Shown here: positions 11,943-23,910 of the stretch, piece after piece | How positions within the stretch are numbered: position 1 is the first letter of the stretch | How the letters are laid out: the number at the start of each line of letters is the position of its first letter | Assembly (NCBI GenBank): GCA_013396995.1 | Contig: VWZP01010431.1 | Coordinates: 300,638-364,637, forward strand | DNA length: 64,000 bases | Direction of reading: 5' to 3' | Origin: Dicaeum eximium | Taxonomy: Eukaryota; Chordata; Aves; Passeriformes; Dicaeidae | Program-made: the position numbers and the translations under genes | Notes under the pieces: generated by a model | Database searches by the model: none | Told to the model about the DNA's origin: nothing | What the model saw: only the letters and a program-made list of their open reading frames with translations

Positions 11943-13199
11943 GTAAGTGCTGCTCCCCCTGTGCCCCCAGAGCTGGGGCAGGAGCCAGCAGAACGTCACC
12001 CTGTGCAACAGCAGCCTTTGTAAACCTCAAATTAGGATGGCAAATGGCTTTTTTAGAAGGCAGTCAGGCAGAGCAGGGAAGTGCAGGGATGGGTGGTGAT
12101 GACTCTTTCAGCTTTCTGCTCTCCAGGCATTTTAAAAATTCACGACTGCTGAGGTATGAATCCAGGCTGTAGCTGGAGGTGGTGTTGGGCTGGGTGTTTG
12201 CCACAAAACACATCTGCTGGGGGGCATCAGCAGCTCCCTGCACACAGCAGCTGAGGACAGAGAATTCCAAAGGGTTGAGGCTGCCTTCTTCAGGCAGGTG
12301 AGCTACAGGGACGTGCAGGAGGTGACCCAGCGGGCATCCCAGCAGCTCAGAGAGGTGCTCCAAGAGCACTGGCCTGGGAATTAGGGCCCACAGAACACAT
12401 CTGTTGTTTTCAGCTTCTTTTCATTAAAAAAAAAATTGAATCCTTTTTGCCTTGATTTCCCCAGTGATCCAGGGATTGCAGCCTCTTGGCTGCAGACATT
12501 GTTCTGATTTATTTAATGCTCCAAGGATGGGTAATTGTCTTTGTTCAGTGGGGTGTGGCAGATTCTCCATCCCTGTTGGGCTGGATTTGGGGCTCTCCTC
12601 CACAGAGATGTGCCCCCCTCCACTCACAAGCTGCTCAGCTGCACGTGGAAGGTTCTGGTGGCATTTCCTGCCCTGTGTCACCTGGTTTTCCTCGTGGTCC
12701 CTGCTGGGGAAGGTTCTGAAGGAAGCCAGTGGGAACTGTGGGCTCAGGTGGGAGGGAAAGGGGCCTTGGCTGAGGCAGGGCTGGTCTGTGGCTGTTTGAA
12801 GGACTTTGGTGCAGTGTCCTCACCTGGCCCAGGTGGCAGCGTCCTCTGAAGCCTCCCCTGCTGCTGGGGACAGAACATTTCCCTGAGAAACGAGAAAGAT
12901 TCCTTTGCTTTCCCGTTTTCACCCCGAAGCCAGGGAGCCCTGTGATTTTGTGTGTAAATTTGGATCCCTGAGGTAAAACCTTGGTCAGAGGAACAGCCTT
13001 GAGGTGAACTGTGTGGAAGAGAGATGTGCTTCTGCAAATCTGAGGCTTGGATCTGGCTTTGGAGAGGGTTTGTGTTTCTGCCCCAGGATAGAAACTCGAG
13101 GAGTGAGGGATTGTGGCTGGTGACCAGGGACAGGCAGCATCAGGGCACAGCTGTGACATCACCCTGAGGGTGACAAAGGTCCAGAGAATGAATCCTGAG

Positions 13200-13590
13200 G
13201 GCTGAGGGAGATGGAAAGGGGCTCGACATGGAGAAAAGGAGGCTCAGGAGGGATCTTGTGGCGCTGCACAACTCCTGCCAGGAGGGGACAGCTGGGGGGG
13301 TCAGGCTCTGCTCCCAGGGAACAGGGACAGGAGGAGAGGGAACGGCCTCAGGCTGGGCCAGAGGAGGCTCAGGGTGGGCACCAGCAGGAATTTCCCCATG
13401 GAAAGGGTGGTCAGGGCTTGGAAATGCCCAGGGAGGTTTGGAGTGCCCATCCCTGGAGGTGTCCAAGGAATTCCTGGAGGTGGCACTCAGAGCTCTGGGC
13501 TGGGGACAGGGTGGGAATTGGGCACAGCTTGGACTCAATCTTCTTGGATGCCTTTTCCAGCCTCAATAATCCTGAATTCTATGCCATGAA
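13200..13590 (+). mobile_element. CR1 LINE fragment
   Basis: It reads in CR1 order: 'gagaaaaggaggctcaggagggatcttgtggc', 'cacaactcctgccaggaggggaca', 'gctctgctcccagggaacaggg', 'ggtttggagtgcccatccctggaggtgtccaagg', and ends near 'cctcaataatcctgaattctatgcc'. It is 5'-truncated. Confidence 0.85.
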
Positions 13591-14582
13591 TTCTGTGCCA
13601 TTAAGAGACACTCTGCCTCTTCCCACTGGCTCCCTTTGCTCAGTCAGGGCAGAGAAATCCAGAAGGAAGGTGCAGAAGGAATTCTGTGCTGGCAGCTGAA
13701 GGGACCAGCTGGGTGCTGGAAGTCTGGTTTAGGTGCTGTGTTCAGGCACTGGCAAACCTGAGAGGAGATAAATGGGAGTGTTTGGAGGGGAATTGCTGAC
13801 TGCAGAACCCCTGCCTGTTGTCTGTGGGGAGCAGAGGATTCTAAGAGGGTTTTGAGACTTCCTGGTGCAGAAGTTAAGCACAGGAGGATGCAAGGACCAG
13901 AGCACAGAGCTGTCACCAAATCACTGCAGAGTGCCAGCACCAGTCAGGAGCTGCTGGTCCTGCCTGAGGACTGGGACAAGAGATCAGGGAGGGAAAGGCA
14001 GGATGTGAATTGGACCCAGCCCCTGCTTGTGTGAGGGGGAAAAGCCATCACAGAGGAGTCCAGTAAAAGGTGATATCCCCAAAGGCAGGCCCAAAGAGAG
14101 CACTCCCAGCACAGCCTCCCTCCCTGGCAGCTGCAGGACCCTTCTCCCTCAGGCAGCCCACTGGACTGAACCTTCAGCAGCCCTGCCAGAGCTGGGAAGG
14201 GAGAACTTGCTCAAAACAACTTGTTTCTGCCTCAGCTGTGGCCATCATCAACTCATAGATCATGGCAGACAGAAAGCTGATCACTCACAGAGCTCATAAA
14301 ACAGCTTTACAGGTGATGTTTGCTTTGTAATGTTTGCTTGTAATGTTTTATGGTCAGGGCAAGGCAATGCTCCGTGGTGTCTGTGCTCAGTTACTGAGCT
14401 GAACTTCAGATTAATGTTGGAATTAGGAAATTGTACGAGTGGATGCTAAAATCTTTCAGCATGGAAAAAGTAAAACTTGGGAAACAAGTATGTGTCCTAG
14501 TTTAAATAGAATAAAGCTGGTCAGCCCTGGTATGGAGCAGAAAATCAGCAATGCTTTTTTGGGGGAGACAAGGGGAAGAAAA

Positions 14583-14628
14583 GGAAAAAAAAAAAAAAAA
14601 CAAAAACAAAAACAAAAACAAAAAACCA
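14583..14628. repeat. A-rich (CAAAAA)n microsatellite
   Basis: A poly-A run is followed by four to five CAAAAA units. Confidence 0.9.
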
Positions 14629-15107
14629 AGAAGGAAATACAGACAGCTGGAGGAAAAAGAGGCAGTAATATGGAATAGCAGGATCCAGGCAAGGCACTGC
14701 TCACTGGGGCTGCAAATTGGCTCAAGGAGCCCACAGCTGTAGGGTTTTTTTTTGGAAAGCAGCAGGTCTGGTGGCTGTGGAGCCCAGAGGAGGGGAGGTT
14801 AAGCAGCCAGAAAGGATTGTCCTCATTGCACACAGGCTGATTGAGTTTGGTGTTTGTTTGACTTGGAACTTTTGTTTCCAAATTTATAATTGGAAGGGTG
14901 CCCCTAAGTCTTGCTAAATAAACCTTGGCTTCATTTTTCCATTAGGCTGGCGTGGTGTCAGTGAGCAGGATGATTGTGGGTGACAGTGACAAATGGAGGT
15001 GGGCTGGGCCTGAGGCTGCAGAGTCCCAGCAGAGCAGCCTGGGCTGGTTCTGCTCAGGGCAGGGTGGAGAGGATCCATCTCCCACTGCCAGCTGCTGCTC
15101 CAGAATT

Positions 15108-15362
15108 CCAGACTGGTTTGGGTTGGGAGGGATCTTACAAACCTCCAGTGCCACCCTGCCATGGCAGAGACACCTTCCACTGTCCCAGGCTGCTCCAAGC
15201 CCTGTCCAGCCTGGCCTTGGGCACTGCCAGGGATCCAGGGGCAGCCACAGCTGCTCTGGGCACCCTGTGCCAGGGCCTGCCCACCCTCACAGGGAGGAAT
15301 TTCATCCTTAAATATCTGATATAAATCTACCCACTTTCAGCTCAAGACCATTACCTCTTGTT
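15108..15362 (-). mobile_element. CR1 LINE, 3' part, split by an LTR insertion
   Basis: The plus strand carries the inverted CR1 3' region: 'gggttgggagggatcttacaaacctcc', 'ccatggcagagacaccttccactgtcccaggctgctcc', and the 'ggcactgccagggatccaggggcagccacagctgctctgggcaccctg' block. Its continuation resumes at 15778 after the LTR at 15367-15773, so one CR1 was interrupted. Confidence 0.9.
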
Positions 15363-15366
15363 CTGT

Positions 15367-15773
15367 TGATGCCTTGTGAAGGCTGGCCTAGAGCAGAGGC
15401 TGGACAGAGCTAAAGAATAAAGCAGGGATTTATTAAAAGGATTTCCTCAATGGATCCACCTTGGGCAGCACAAGAGCCCAGCCAGGGCTGCACCCAAGAT
15501 GAACCAAAATGGGCANCTATTGGAGTTCATTATCCAATTCCAGCTTTAGCCCATCAAGTCCCATCCTTCTTGTTTTTCTCTCTTCAGTCCACGTTGTTTG
15601 TGCTCTTGGGCCTGAGATTTGGATCATTTGTCCTTGGTCCCCAGGTGGAGAAGGAATTGTTTTGTCTCCCTGCTCTGTGCAGAGAGCTCACCATCCCCTG
15701 ATATGGAGCCCAGACCCACACACTAAAGCAGCCCAGAATCTGAAAAATACAAAAGCTGAAACCTGAGGCATCA
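15367..15773 (-). mobile_element. Solo LTR, TGATGCC family, copy 1 (nested in CR1)
   Basis: The element runs from TGATGCCTTGTGAAGG to ...CTGAGGCATCA with perfect inverted ends. It is flanked by the direct repeat CTGT at 15363-15366 and 15774-15777. Removing it restores a CR1 junction (cttgttctgtcactccatccc) like the uninterrupted one near 58424. Orientation is minus, judged from the inverted poly(A) signal region (aataaagcagggatttattaaaag on the plus strand). Compared with copy 2 at 50284 it lacks about 54 bp, including the TATA-like box. The gap coincides with the single N at 15516, so the loss may be an assembly artefact. A 4-bp duplication is the size made by gammaretrovirus-like and some other retroviral integrases. 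Confidence 0.85.
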
Positions 15774-15777
15774 CTGT

Positions 15778-15912
15778 CACTCCATCCCTTGTCAGTTGTC
15801 TCTCTCCATCTTTCCTGTAGCTCCCTTCAGGTCCTGGAAGGCCACAATGAGGCCACCCCAAAGCTTCTCCTCTCCAGGCTGAGCACCCTCAGCTCTCCAG
15901 CCTGCCAATGTT
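15778..15912 (-). mobile_element. CR1 LINE, 5' part of the split copy
   Basis: The segment 'cactccatcccttgtcagttgtctctctccatctttcctgtagctccc' and 'cttctcctctccaggctgagcaccctcagctctccagcctgcc' continues the CR1 interrupted at 15362. Confidence 0.85.
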
Positions 15913-17171
15913 TTGGAAAACCTTCTGGCTTTCAAAATACTTGAAATATTTCTGGCCTTCAAAGGGTATTTGAAGGCCCTTTGGAACTCAAATGGAGAGA
16001 GTTGGCTTGCTTTTCTCAAAACGTGGCAAAGCAAAGCACTGAAGGATGCACAGAGCTGGTGCCATGGGAGTTTCCTGAGTGCCCTGGGAACAGAGGGGTG
16101 GCAGACATGCAGGACCATCTCATGGTTGTTCTCAAGGCAAGGACAAACCACAGATGACCCCAAGGAAGGCTTTGAAACATTTGCTGATGTAAATCACTGT
16201 TCTGTAAAAGTACTGGGGTTCCTAAATCCTTATGGATTGAGGGGACTCAAATCCTGCCCCACAGCTGGTACAAATCTCTGATCCTCCAGCACAGCACGTG
16301 TCTGAATTGTTTGAATTGTTCCTTTATCCTCAGTCTCCTCCTGCCTCTTCCACACTGGCTCTTCTTTTTCCATACAGCTCCCTTGGTACCGATCCCAGCC
16401 TGGGAAAAAAGGGATATTCAAGACCATCAGACTGATGTGGGAAGCCAGATCTGTTCAGGAGAGGGATGTCCCTGGCACCCCCATGAAATTCTCTCGGCAG
16501 TGAAGGGTCCCCAAGTGTCCCCTAGCACAGCATGAGGCAGGGAGGTAAAATCTGTGCCTGGAATTCTGGTACCTCTGACCTCCTCCAGGAGCAGGGGGCT
16601 GGGAGAGCAATGACAAGACATTTTTGTAGGAGGAAAGCCTCTGGCCTAGATTTATATTCTGTTCATTCTCAGAATATCCAGCTGCCTCTCCAAGGGGATG
16701 CACTGGTCTGGATGCAGCTCCAGAGGTGCCAGGGAAGGGCTGACCAGAGGGAGACTTTCCCCAGGGTTAAAATCTGCTTTTCACCTGTGCTTGGGCCAGG
16801 GGGGGACCTGCAGGTGTGGAAAGGAGCTCATTGCCAGGATCAGCACTTGGAATCCACCAAACAGCGCAGGCTGGTGCTCTGATTAGCCTGATCTATCTGG
16901 GGAAGCTTTTAATAAGCTGTTTGAGTCAGGATGTTCCAGAGATGGATGCATTCAAAGTGCTGCTTTCAGCAGTGCCTCGCACCCAGAGGCACATTCCCAG
17001 CTCCTTCTGAATGTGAACAAATGCAGGGGAGGTCTTAAATCTTTATGGGAATTGTGGCAAACATCTCCAGCCAAGCCCAGAGCAGCGTGGGGAGCACTTC
17101 CACCCTGAGCAGCACATGGGGAAGGGGCCCTCTGCCCTTGGCCCTGCTCCCCACAGGCTCAGCAGGGCTCT

Positions 17172-17620
17172 GGCCCTTTCCCAAAGCCCCAGGGGATCCA
17201 GATTCCCTCCAGGTTATCAATGCCTTTCCCAAAGCCCAGGGGATGCAAATTCCCTCCAACTTATCAGTGCCTTCCCCTAAAGCCCAGATCCATTCCAGGT
17301 TATCAATGCCTTCCTCCAAAGCCCAGGGGATTCAGATCCATTCCAGGTTATCAATGCCTTTCCTAAAGCCCAGATTCCCTCCAGGTTATCAATGCCTTTC
17401 CCAAAGCCCAGGGGATGCAAATTCCCTCCAACTTATCAGTGCCTTCCCCTAAAGCCCAGATCCATTCCAGATTATCAATGCCTTCCCCCAAAGCTCAGGG
17501 GATTCAGATCCATTCCAGGTTATCAATGCCTTTCCTAAAGCCCAGATTCCCTCCAGGTTATCAATGCTTTCCCCTAAAGCTCAGGGGATCCAGGTTCCCT
17601 CCAGGTTATCAATGCCTTCC
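17172..17620. repeat. Minisatellite, ten TTATCARTGC units with higher-order structure
   Basis: TTATCAATG or TTATCAGTG recurs ten times between 17210 and 17615. Units alternate between longer forms with CCCAGGGGATNCA and shorter forms lacking it. Units 1-4 resemble units 5-8 closely, giving a higher-order period of about 172 bp (GATGCAAAT at 17242 and 17414). Open frames here are periodic read-through rather than a gene. Confidence 0.9.
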
Positions 17621-18333
17621 CCTCATCCCTCCTTCCCCCTCTCTCCCTTCCCCCAAACCAGCTGGGCTCTGCTCCAAACCGCTTCCTTTCCTCATTCACG
17701 GAATTAGCGAGCTTCTCCCCCAAATCCCCAGCAAGTATTTGAATTAATTTGCCGAGGCTCAGTGCAGAGCTGTGTGTGGAAGGCGTTCCAGTCCCTGCTG
17801 TTCGCAGTTTGTGTTGTCATTTACAGCTGTTCAGGGGAATACAAAGCAGGTGGAAAACGATCCCCCGGTCGTTTTACAGCCCCTGTGCTCTGTTGTGAGA
17901 AACTTAAGGTGCAGGTGGGTGAAGAATTAGGGAAATCACCTGGAAAACACCCAGAGCGTTCCAGGAACAGGGCTTTGCTTTTCTCCATCCTCCTCTTGCC
18001 ATTCCCTGACATTTGGAAAGAAAGGAACAGCACCAGCTTTGAAACCTTGAGCATTTGTAGGAGCTGAGGCAAGGCATTGCCACTCCATCTGCTTTTCCTG
18101 ACACCACATCCCATGTTATGGAGAGCCCCAGTGCCTTCCCTCCCAGGAAAATCCCATGGGGTTAATAATGCATTTTCTGAGCCACACGAAAATGTCAGAG
18201 TTTCTTTCTCAGAACATTTTGAGGGGAAGAGTTACTCAGTGTCCTGGCACCCAAAATATCATTGCCAGGGGGAGGATTGGTCCAGCAGGGTGGGGAGAGC
18301 TGGATGCTGCTGGGATGTGAGAGCTGACACTGC

Positions 18334-18432
18334 ACCAGCTGCTCTGTTCTGTGGGGTGGAGGATTTGGGATCCTCACCTTGGACACCAGCTGCTCTGTTC
18401 TGTGGGGTGGAGGATTTGGGATCCTCACTTCC
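18334..18432. repeat. 51-bp tandem duplication
   Basis: A block beginning ACCAGCTGCTCTGTTCTG and ending GGGATCCTCAC occurs at 18334 and again at 18385 with almost no difference. This suggests a recent tandem duplication. Confidence 0.85.
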
Positions 18433-19767
18433 ACCATGGCTGCACAGAGATGCTCCTCCTGCATCTCCGCGTGGGCTCCTGCAGTCCTGTGTTCTCAGGC
18501 AGGCAGAAAGCAGCTTCCAGTGTTCCCTGGGAAGTTGGGGCTCTGGTCCCAAACCAGCTTTAGAACCCAAAAACACAGAGGAAAAGGGGCTGGACAGCCA
18601 GGAGCAGGAGCTGGAATGCAAACAGCTTAATTGCCTTGATTCCAAATGGATCTGTTTAAGTGCTAAAAATATTTCTTTGCTTATTTGTTCTTAACCTTGC
18701 TGCTTTGGACATCCAACCTCTCCCTTCCAGGGCTGCCAGGGGTTGGGGGATGTTCAGTTGTCAGAGGTTTGGCTGCCCAGGAGCACAGCCTGTGCTCCCA
18801 GAGCCTCCTCCTTCCCTCAGCTACACCAGGGCCACCTTGGCTGCTGCCTCTGGATATTGGTTTGTTCTGCTCTCCTGAGCCTTTTATTGAGCTGGAAAGT
18901 TTTAGGGTAATCTGGGTAAAAGAACCTCTGGGAAAACTCTGCACCACTAACAAGGCACAGGAGACAACAAAATATCCTCAGTGCAAATTTATTTGCCAGT
19001 GAACTTGGTGGGGGCTGAGAAGCAGCAACGTTTGCAGTAATTTCTTGTGTCTCATGCCCAAATATCCCCCGTGACTGATGTCAGGGGTTTGTGTGGTAAA
19101 GCAGCTAACAAGTGACAAATCTGAAAAAAGATTGAAGAAATAAATCAGAAAGTCTGGCTGTTGTGGGGAAACAAAGGAGGGGGTGGAGGGTGTGAGTGTG
19201 TACACACAGAGATAATGACACTCGCAGGATCCACAGAGCAGCAGCAGATCCAGAGCCACGGGACAAACACCAGGTGCCTGCTCTGAGAGTTTTGGTGGAA
19301 TTTAGGATTTCTTGGGCACAGAGCAGACCCAGAGCCACAAGGCCAGCACGGTGCTTATCAGCCAGGCGATATCTGGAAAGTGGGGGTTACTATGGCAACA
19401 GCTTTAGTTTAATTTTTTTTTAAACCGGACTAGTGGAAGCTGTGAGCAGGAGGGAGGACTAAACCAACAGATTCACTCTGAAACAAAACCTCCCCGTGCA
19501 ACTTGGCCTGCTGAGAACACCACACCAAAACACAGGGCTGATGTGGAAGTGCACTGAAGCAGGATTTTCTGGCACAGTGCTCCAGTGGAGAAGAGGCACT
19601 GATGTGGAAAAAGTCAGGGAATCCTGTGCAGGCTGTACCCAACATGTTAGAGGGACTGAGGGGCTCTGGGTGATGCTGAAATTGCTCCCCAGCAGCTCCC
19701 AGCACCCCCTGCACTCCAATGGGAGCACCAGGCCTGATTCCCAGAGCCAGGCTCTGGCACCACAGCA

Positions 19768-20035
19768 TCCGGAATGGCCTGGCTGGGAAGGGACCTTAAA
19801 GCCCATCCAGTGCCACCCCTGCCATGGCAGGGACACCTCCCACTGTCCCAGGCTGCTCCAAGCCCTGTCCAGCCTGGCCTTGGGCACTGCCAGGGATCCA
19901 GGGGCAGCCACAGCTGCTCTGGGCACCCTGTGCCAGGGCCTGCCCACCCTCACAGGGAGGAATTTCATCCTGATATCCAATCAAAATCTCTCCTCTTTTA
20001 GTTTAAAACCATTTCCCCTCATCCTACCACTGTCT
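19768..20035 (-). mobile_element. CR1 LINE 3' fragment
   Basis: Inverted CR1 3' end: 'ggaatggcctggctgggaagggaccttaaagcccatccagtgccacccc', the 'cactgccagggatccaggggcagcc' block, then 'gaggaatttcatcctgatatcc'. It is nearly identical over about 150 bp to the copy at 15108, so both are from a young subfamily. Confidence 0.9.
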
Positions 20036-22465
20036 GTTTGGTTTTTGTGAGAGCTGCTGGGTTTAAGAGCAATGGCTGATGGGATAATGGGATCCTGGGA
20101 AGTGGGACAGATGGATGATGGAGGGATGGAGTCAGAGCTGGAGTCAGAGCAATGTCCCTTCTCCTGATGGAACTGGGAGCTCCATCTCCTCCTTCTCACA
20201 CCTCTGCCGTGGCCACTCCTCTCTCCTGACTCCGGAGCTCTCACACTTCTCTGTCATCTGCTTTAGCTCATCCTCCAGGAGGTGCAATGGTGAAATGCAG
20301 GAGTGCAGTCAGGAGCAGGGCTGAGAGGGATGGTCCTGTTCAGATTGTACCACAGAGCTGAGTCCCTCAGACTTGAGTAGAGGTTTTAGAGGTTTCCTGT
20401 GAGAAAGTCCACAGGGGAACCCGTGTTCAGATGCTCTGGGAATGTGGTGTCCAACTGGGATTGACTCTCAGGCACTGTGAGGTGTGGGCTGTGGCTCAGG
20501 CCAGCAGGTTTGGGATTTTCCAGGACACACATTTGACACCATGGTGGCAATTTACAGCCCAAACTCTTCTACCTGCAGTTAAGGCACTTTAGTTACAGCT
20601 GCTCAGAGTTTCCTCAGGGAGCAAACCCAAGCAAGCCCCTGTCTAACCAGCTGTGCCTTCTGTAGCTGTGGACAGGTAAAATCATTTCTGTAGCAGGTTT
20701 GAGTCTCCCTGTTTGCCTCTCCGTGTCTTGCCAGATCAATTATTGTTTGTTACCTCCATTAGATCTTCAGGAGAAAGGCAGAAACACAATCTTTTTTCTT
20801 CCATTAATCAGAGCAATTTACAGAAAACATCAATTTAAAATGTTAAGGCCAATTTGCAACTGGTATTGACAACAATTAAATTGGCCTCCAGAAAGTAGCT
20901 TTTTGACACTGTGAAGAATGAAATCTTTATAAGCACATTCTGCCTGGTGAGCCTCTCCTGGTTCCTGATTGCTGATCCTATCACACTCCATGGAAGTGTA
21001 AACAGAGGTAAGGAGCTGGAAGCAAAGCTCCATTAAGTGTGTGCCAGAATCAGTAAACTTCCCCTCCCCTCTTGCTGGACCCCTGCCCAGATATTACAAC
21101 TCAATCTATGCTCTGCTTCCATCACTCAGCTTCCTTTAGTTCCCAGCTGGGTTTGTTTTTTTACTTTAAACTGCACAAAAATGTACTGGAACAAAGGTTC
21201 TCTGCTTTATCCTTGGCACTGTCACGGCTCCAGAGGTGCCCACTGGCCACAGCCCTCATGAGAGCAGTGGCCACGGGCTCTGTAAGGCTCTGAGTGACCC
21301 CTGCCATGGAAAACCAGCTCAGCTTCCAGAGGGGTGACAGTGCAGGTGACGCTGGAGGAGTGACCTGGCTCAATTCCAGTGAGCGTGGTGAGGAATCCCT
21401 CACCTGACTCAGGTGTGGAGCTCTCACAGACCCTGCTCAGGGGAAAGGGGAATGTTTACCAGCACAAGACACAGCTGAATCTCTGAAAATCTGATTGCTG
21501 AGGTTCTGGTTTAGCATCCACATCCCAAAAGGCTCAGCAACTGCCTCTCCCTGGCTTGTCTCAGGCTTTGCTCAGCCACAGCAAAGAGCTGAGGCAAAGA
21601 CTTTGCCTTCCCCTTTCTTGCAGCAAATTTCTCTACCTGAGGCAGCCTCTCCACAGCCCCTATCTCTAGGGCATTCCCTCCTTCTGGAACATGCTAAGGA
21701 GATTTTCTGGGGGCTTTCAGAGGAGGTCTTCTCTAAGCTGACACACAGCAGGAAGGTTTGGCTCATGCTGAAGACAATTTTATTGTTGCCTGCAAACAAC
21801 TTTTGTCCTTGGGGCAGGCCCTGTTTCCTTCTGGCCCTTCAGCCACTTTGGGAATTGAGTGGTTCTTGCCTCACTTCCCCTTCCCTGAAGCTTTAATACC
21901 CTCAGACCATCTGACTATGGGGACCTGGAAGGCTCCCCTGGGGTTATTTATAAGAGCAGCCCTTAGAAGGAACGATGCCCTCCTCCAGAAAAGGACACAT
22001 CCAACTGCTCGTGCTGCTTGATTTAAAATATTTGAGGAGGAAGGGAAAGGGAGTACATCTGTCACAATCTCACTTACAATCAGCAAAGTTAATGGAAAGA
22101 TTCCTTCTGACTCTCCTGGGCTTTGGACAAGGCTCTGTGCTGCAACATTAGCAAATAATGAAGTTCACATCTCATCAAATTCTCCTCAGGAAAATAATTC
22201 TAAAATATGTGGCTGGCCTTTTGCAGCTCTCTCCCCAAATCTGTCCCTGGTTTGTCAGCTGTGCCAACACCTCTATCTCTGGTGTTAAATCACTTCTGTG
22301 GATAAGAGCTGCTCTCTAGAAGAACCCCCCACAGATGTCCCATCACTGCCAGCCCCAAGTGCTGCCCCAGGGCTCAGAGAGGGCCCTCCCAAAAGCACTG
22401 AGATAAATATTAAACCTCCAGAATGTGGCTTTCTATCCAGTGTCTGCCAACTGCAGGAATGCATG
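20036..22465. other. Intronic sequence without recognised features
   Basis: No CR1, LTR, tandem array or credible exon was seen here. Parts near 20.73-21.0 kb (AT-rich, with an AATTTA-rich stretch) and 22.0-22.2 kb could be conserved non-coding DNA, but there is no direct evidence. Confidence 0.4.
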
Positions 22466-22469
22466 GAAC

Positions 22470-22835
22470 CAGAAAATCTCCTGAGCTGGACCCACAGGAA
22501 CATCAAATCCAGCTCCTGGCCCTGCAGAGGTGCCCCCAAATCCCACCCTGGGCACCCCTGGAAGTGCTGTCCAAGCTCTCCTGGAGCTCTGGCAGCCTCA
22601 GGGCCGTGCCCATTCCCTGGGGAGCCTGGGCAGTGCCAGCACCCTCTGGGGGAAGGACATTTCCTTGAAATCCATCCCAAAACTCCCCTGGCACAGCTCC
22701 AGCCCTTCCCTGGCTCCTGTCCCTGTCCCAGAGATCAGAGCTGCCCCTTGGGAGGAGCTGCAGCCCTGGGGAGCTCTGCCCTCTCTGCAGACCCACAGCA
22801 CAGAGTCTGGGGTGTCCTCTCTCTCTGAGGCTGCT
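22470..22835 (-). mobile_element. CR1 LINE fragment
   Basis: Inverted blocks 'tccagctcctggccctgcagaggtgcccccaaatcccaccctgggcacccctgg' and 'cattccctggggagcctgggcagtgccagcaccctctggggga' match the CR1 order seen near 5830 but extend further 5'. Confidence 0.8.
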
Positions 22836-23358
22836 CTCTGGGTTAGTCTCTCCCCCTTGGTGTCCATCTGAGAGGCACAGGGGTGACCTCCAGGTGTGGC
22901 ACAGCTGGAGGAGCTCTCCTGTCACACCTGCACTGCTGTCCTTTGCTCTGTGTCCCCAGCCCTGCTGGGGCAGGGGCAGCATGGGGAGGTGGATGATGAC
23001 TCCACTTGTCTGGCAGGATTCTGAGTGGGTTCATCCACCAAAGGATTCAGGTGGGGATCAGTGTGGGATCTGACCAGTGCTGGTGAAAGGGAATGGAGTG
23101 CTGGAGTGGGGGTTGAGCAGGCTGGGTTGCTGTGGAAGGTTCTGGAATGCAGCAGGGTGACGGTGCAGCACCGTGGCTGTCACTGCAGACCCCTGAGGTC
23201 ACCCTGTCCCTCAGGAGGCTGTCAGTGACTCAGGACAGTGCCAGCAGCCCTGGAGCAACCCCAGCACTCCTGTCCTGGCACACAGCTTGTGGGCTTTGCC
23301 CAGGGAAGCTGGCAGGGGCTGGAGCTGGATCTGGATCATTCTCAGATTTAAATTATTT

Positions 23359-23667
23359 TTTGGGAAATTTAAAAATATTCATGTGTCAGTAGACACCTTT
23401 TCAGGTGCAGTTTTGGCCTCCTTACACACAGGAGAAACAGCTAATTATGCTTGTCAACATTTTTTGCAAACATTTACTTCTTCAAATGTACCTCAAGAAA
23501 TAAAACCAGACAGTGATCCTACATACACAGCTCAAAAATTGGCCACATTTTTAATGGATTGGGGTGTTTGCCACACTTTTAGTATTCCCTACCCTCCCAC
23601 AAGTCAAGCTATAACTGAAAGAACACATCTCACTTTGAAAGGTATTTTAGATAAACACAAAGGGGGA
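23359..23667 (+). pseudogene. Endogenous retrovirus integrase-core fragment
   Basis: About 103 codons read without a stop and match the catalytic core of a class II (beta/alpharetrovirus-like) ERV integrase. The first acidic residue is in HVSVDTFSG (Asp codon at 23392), the second in the DSDPTYTA block, and the third (Glu) in the QAITERTH block, in the order of the DDE triad. The second block lacks the usual Asn-Gly after the Asp, and the third block has degenerate neighbours, signs of decay. The zinc-binding N-terminal domain, the C-terminal domain and the rest of pol are absent. Flanks are not viral on either side. It is a fossil fragment with no predicted activity, and I did not find its LTRs with certainty. 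Confidence 0.85.
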
Positions 23668-23904
23668 GGAGCAATTCCCAGCTCCAGGCTGTGAGATCTG
23701 CACTGGCACAAAAGCAGAGGAGCTCTGTGTGCCCATGGCTGGGGAGGGCAGGCATGTGCCAGTGAACACTGTGGGGATCTGAGGGAGTGAGAACTGACAA
23801 AACCATCAGGCCCCTCCTCATTTCAAGCTGTGCAGTTCAGCCAGAAGGACAAAGGTTCTGGTTCCTTCTCTGCAAGAGAACCCAAAGATCTTGAGACATT
23901 TGGT

Positions 23905-23910
23905 CCTCCC
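23905..23910. repeat. Target-site duplication CCTCCC, left
   Basis: CCTCCC directly precedes the TGTGGG terminus at 23911 and is repeated directly after the CCCACA terminus at 24549. Confidence 0.75.

Noticed and set aside
17045..17747. Overlapping plus-strand frames with repeated PKAQ/YQCL residues
   Set aside because: They are translation of the 17.2-17.6 kb minisatellite.
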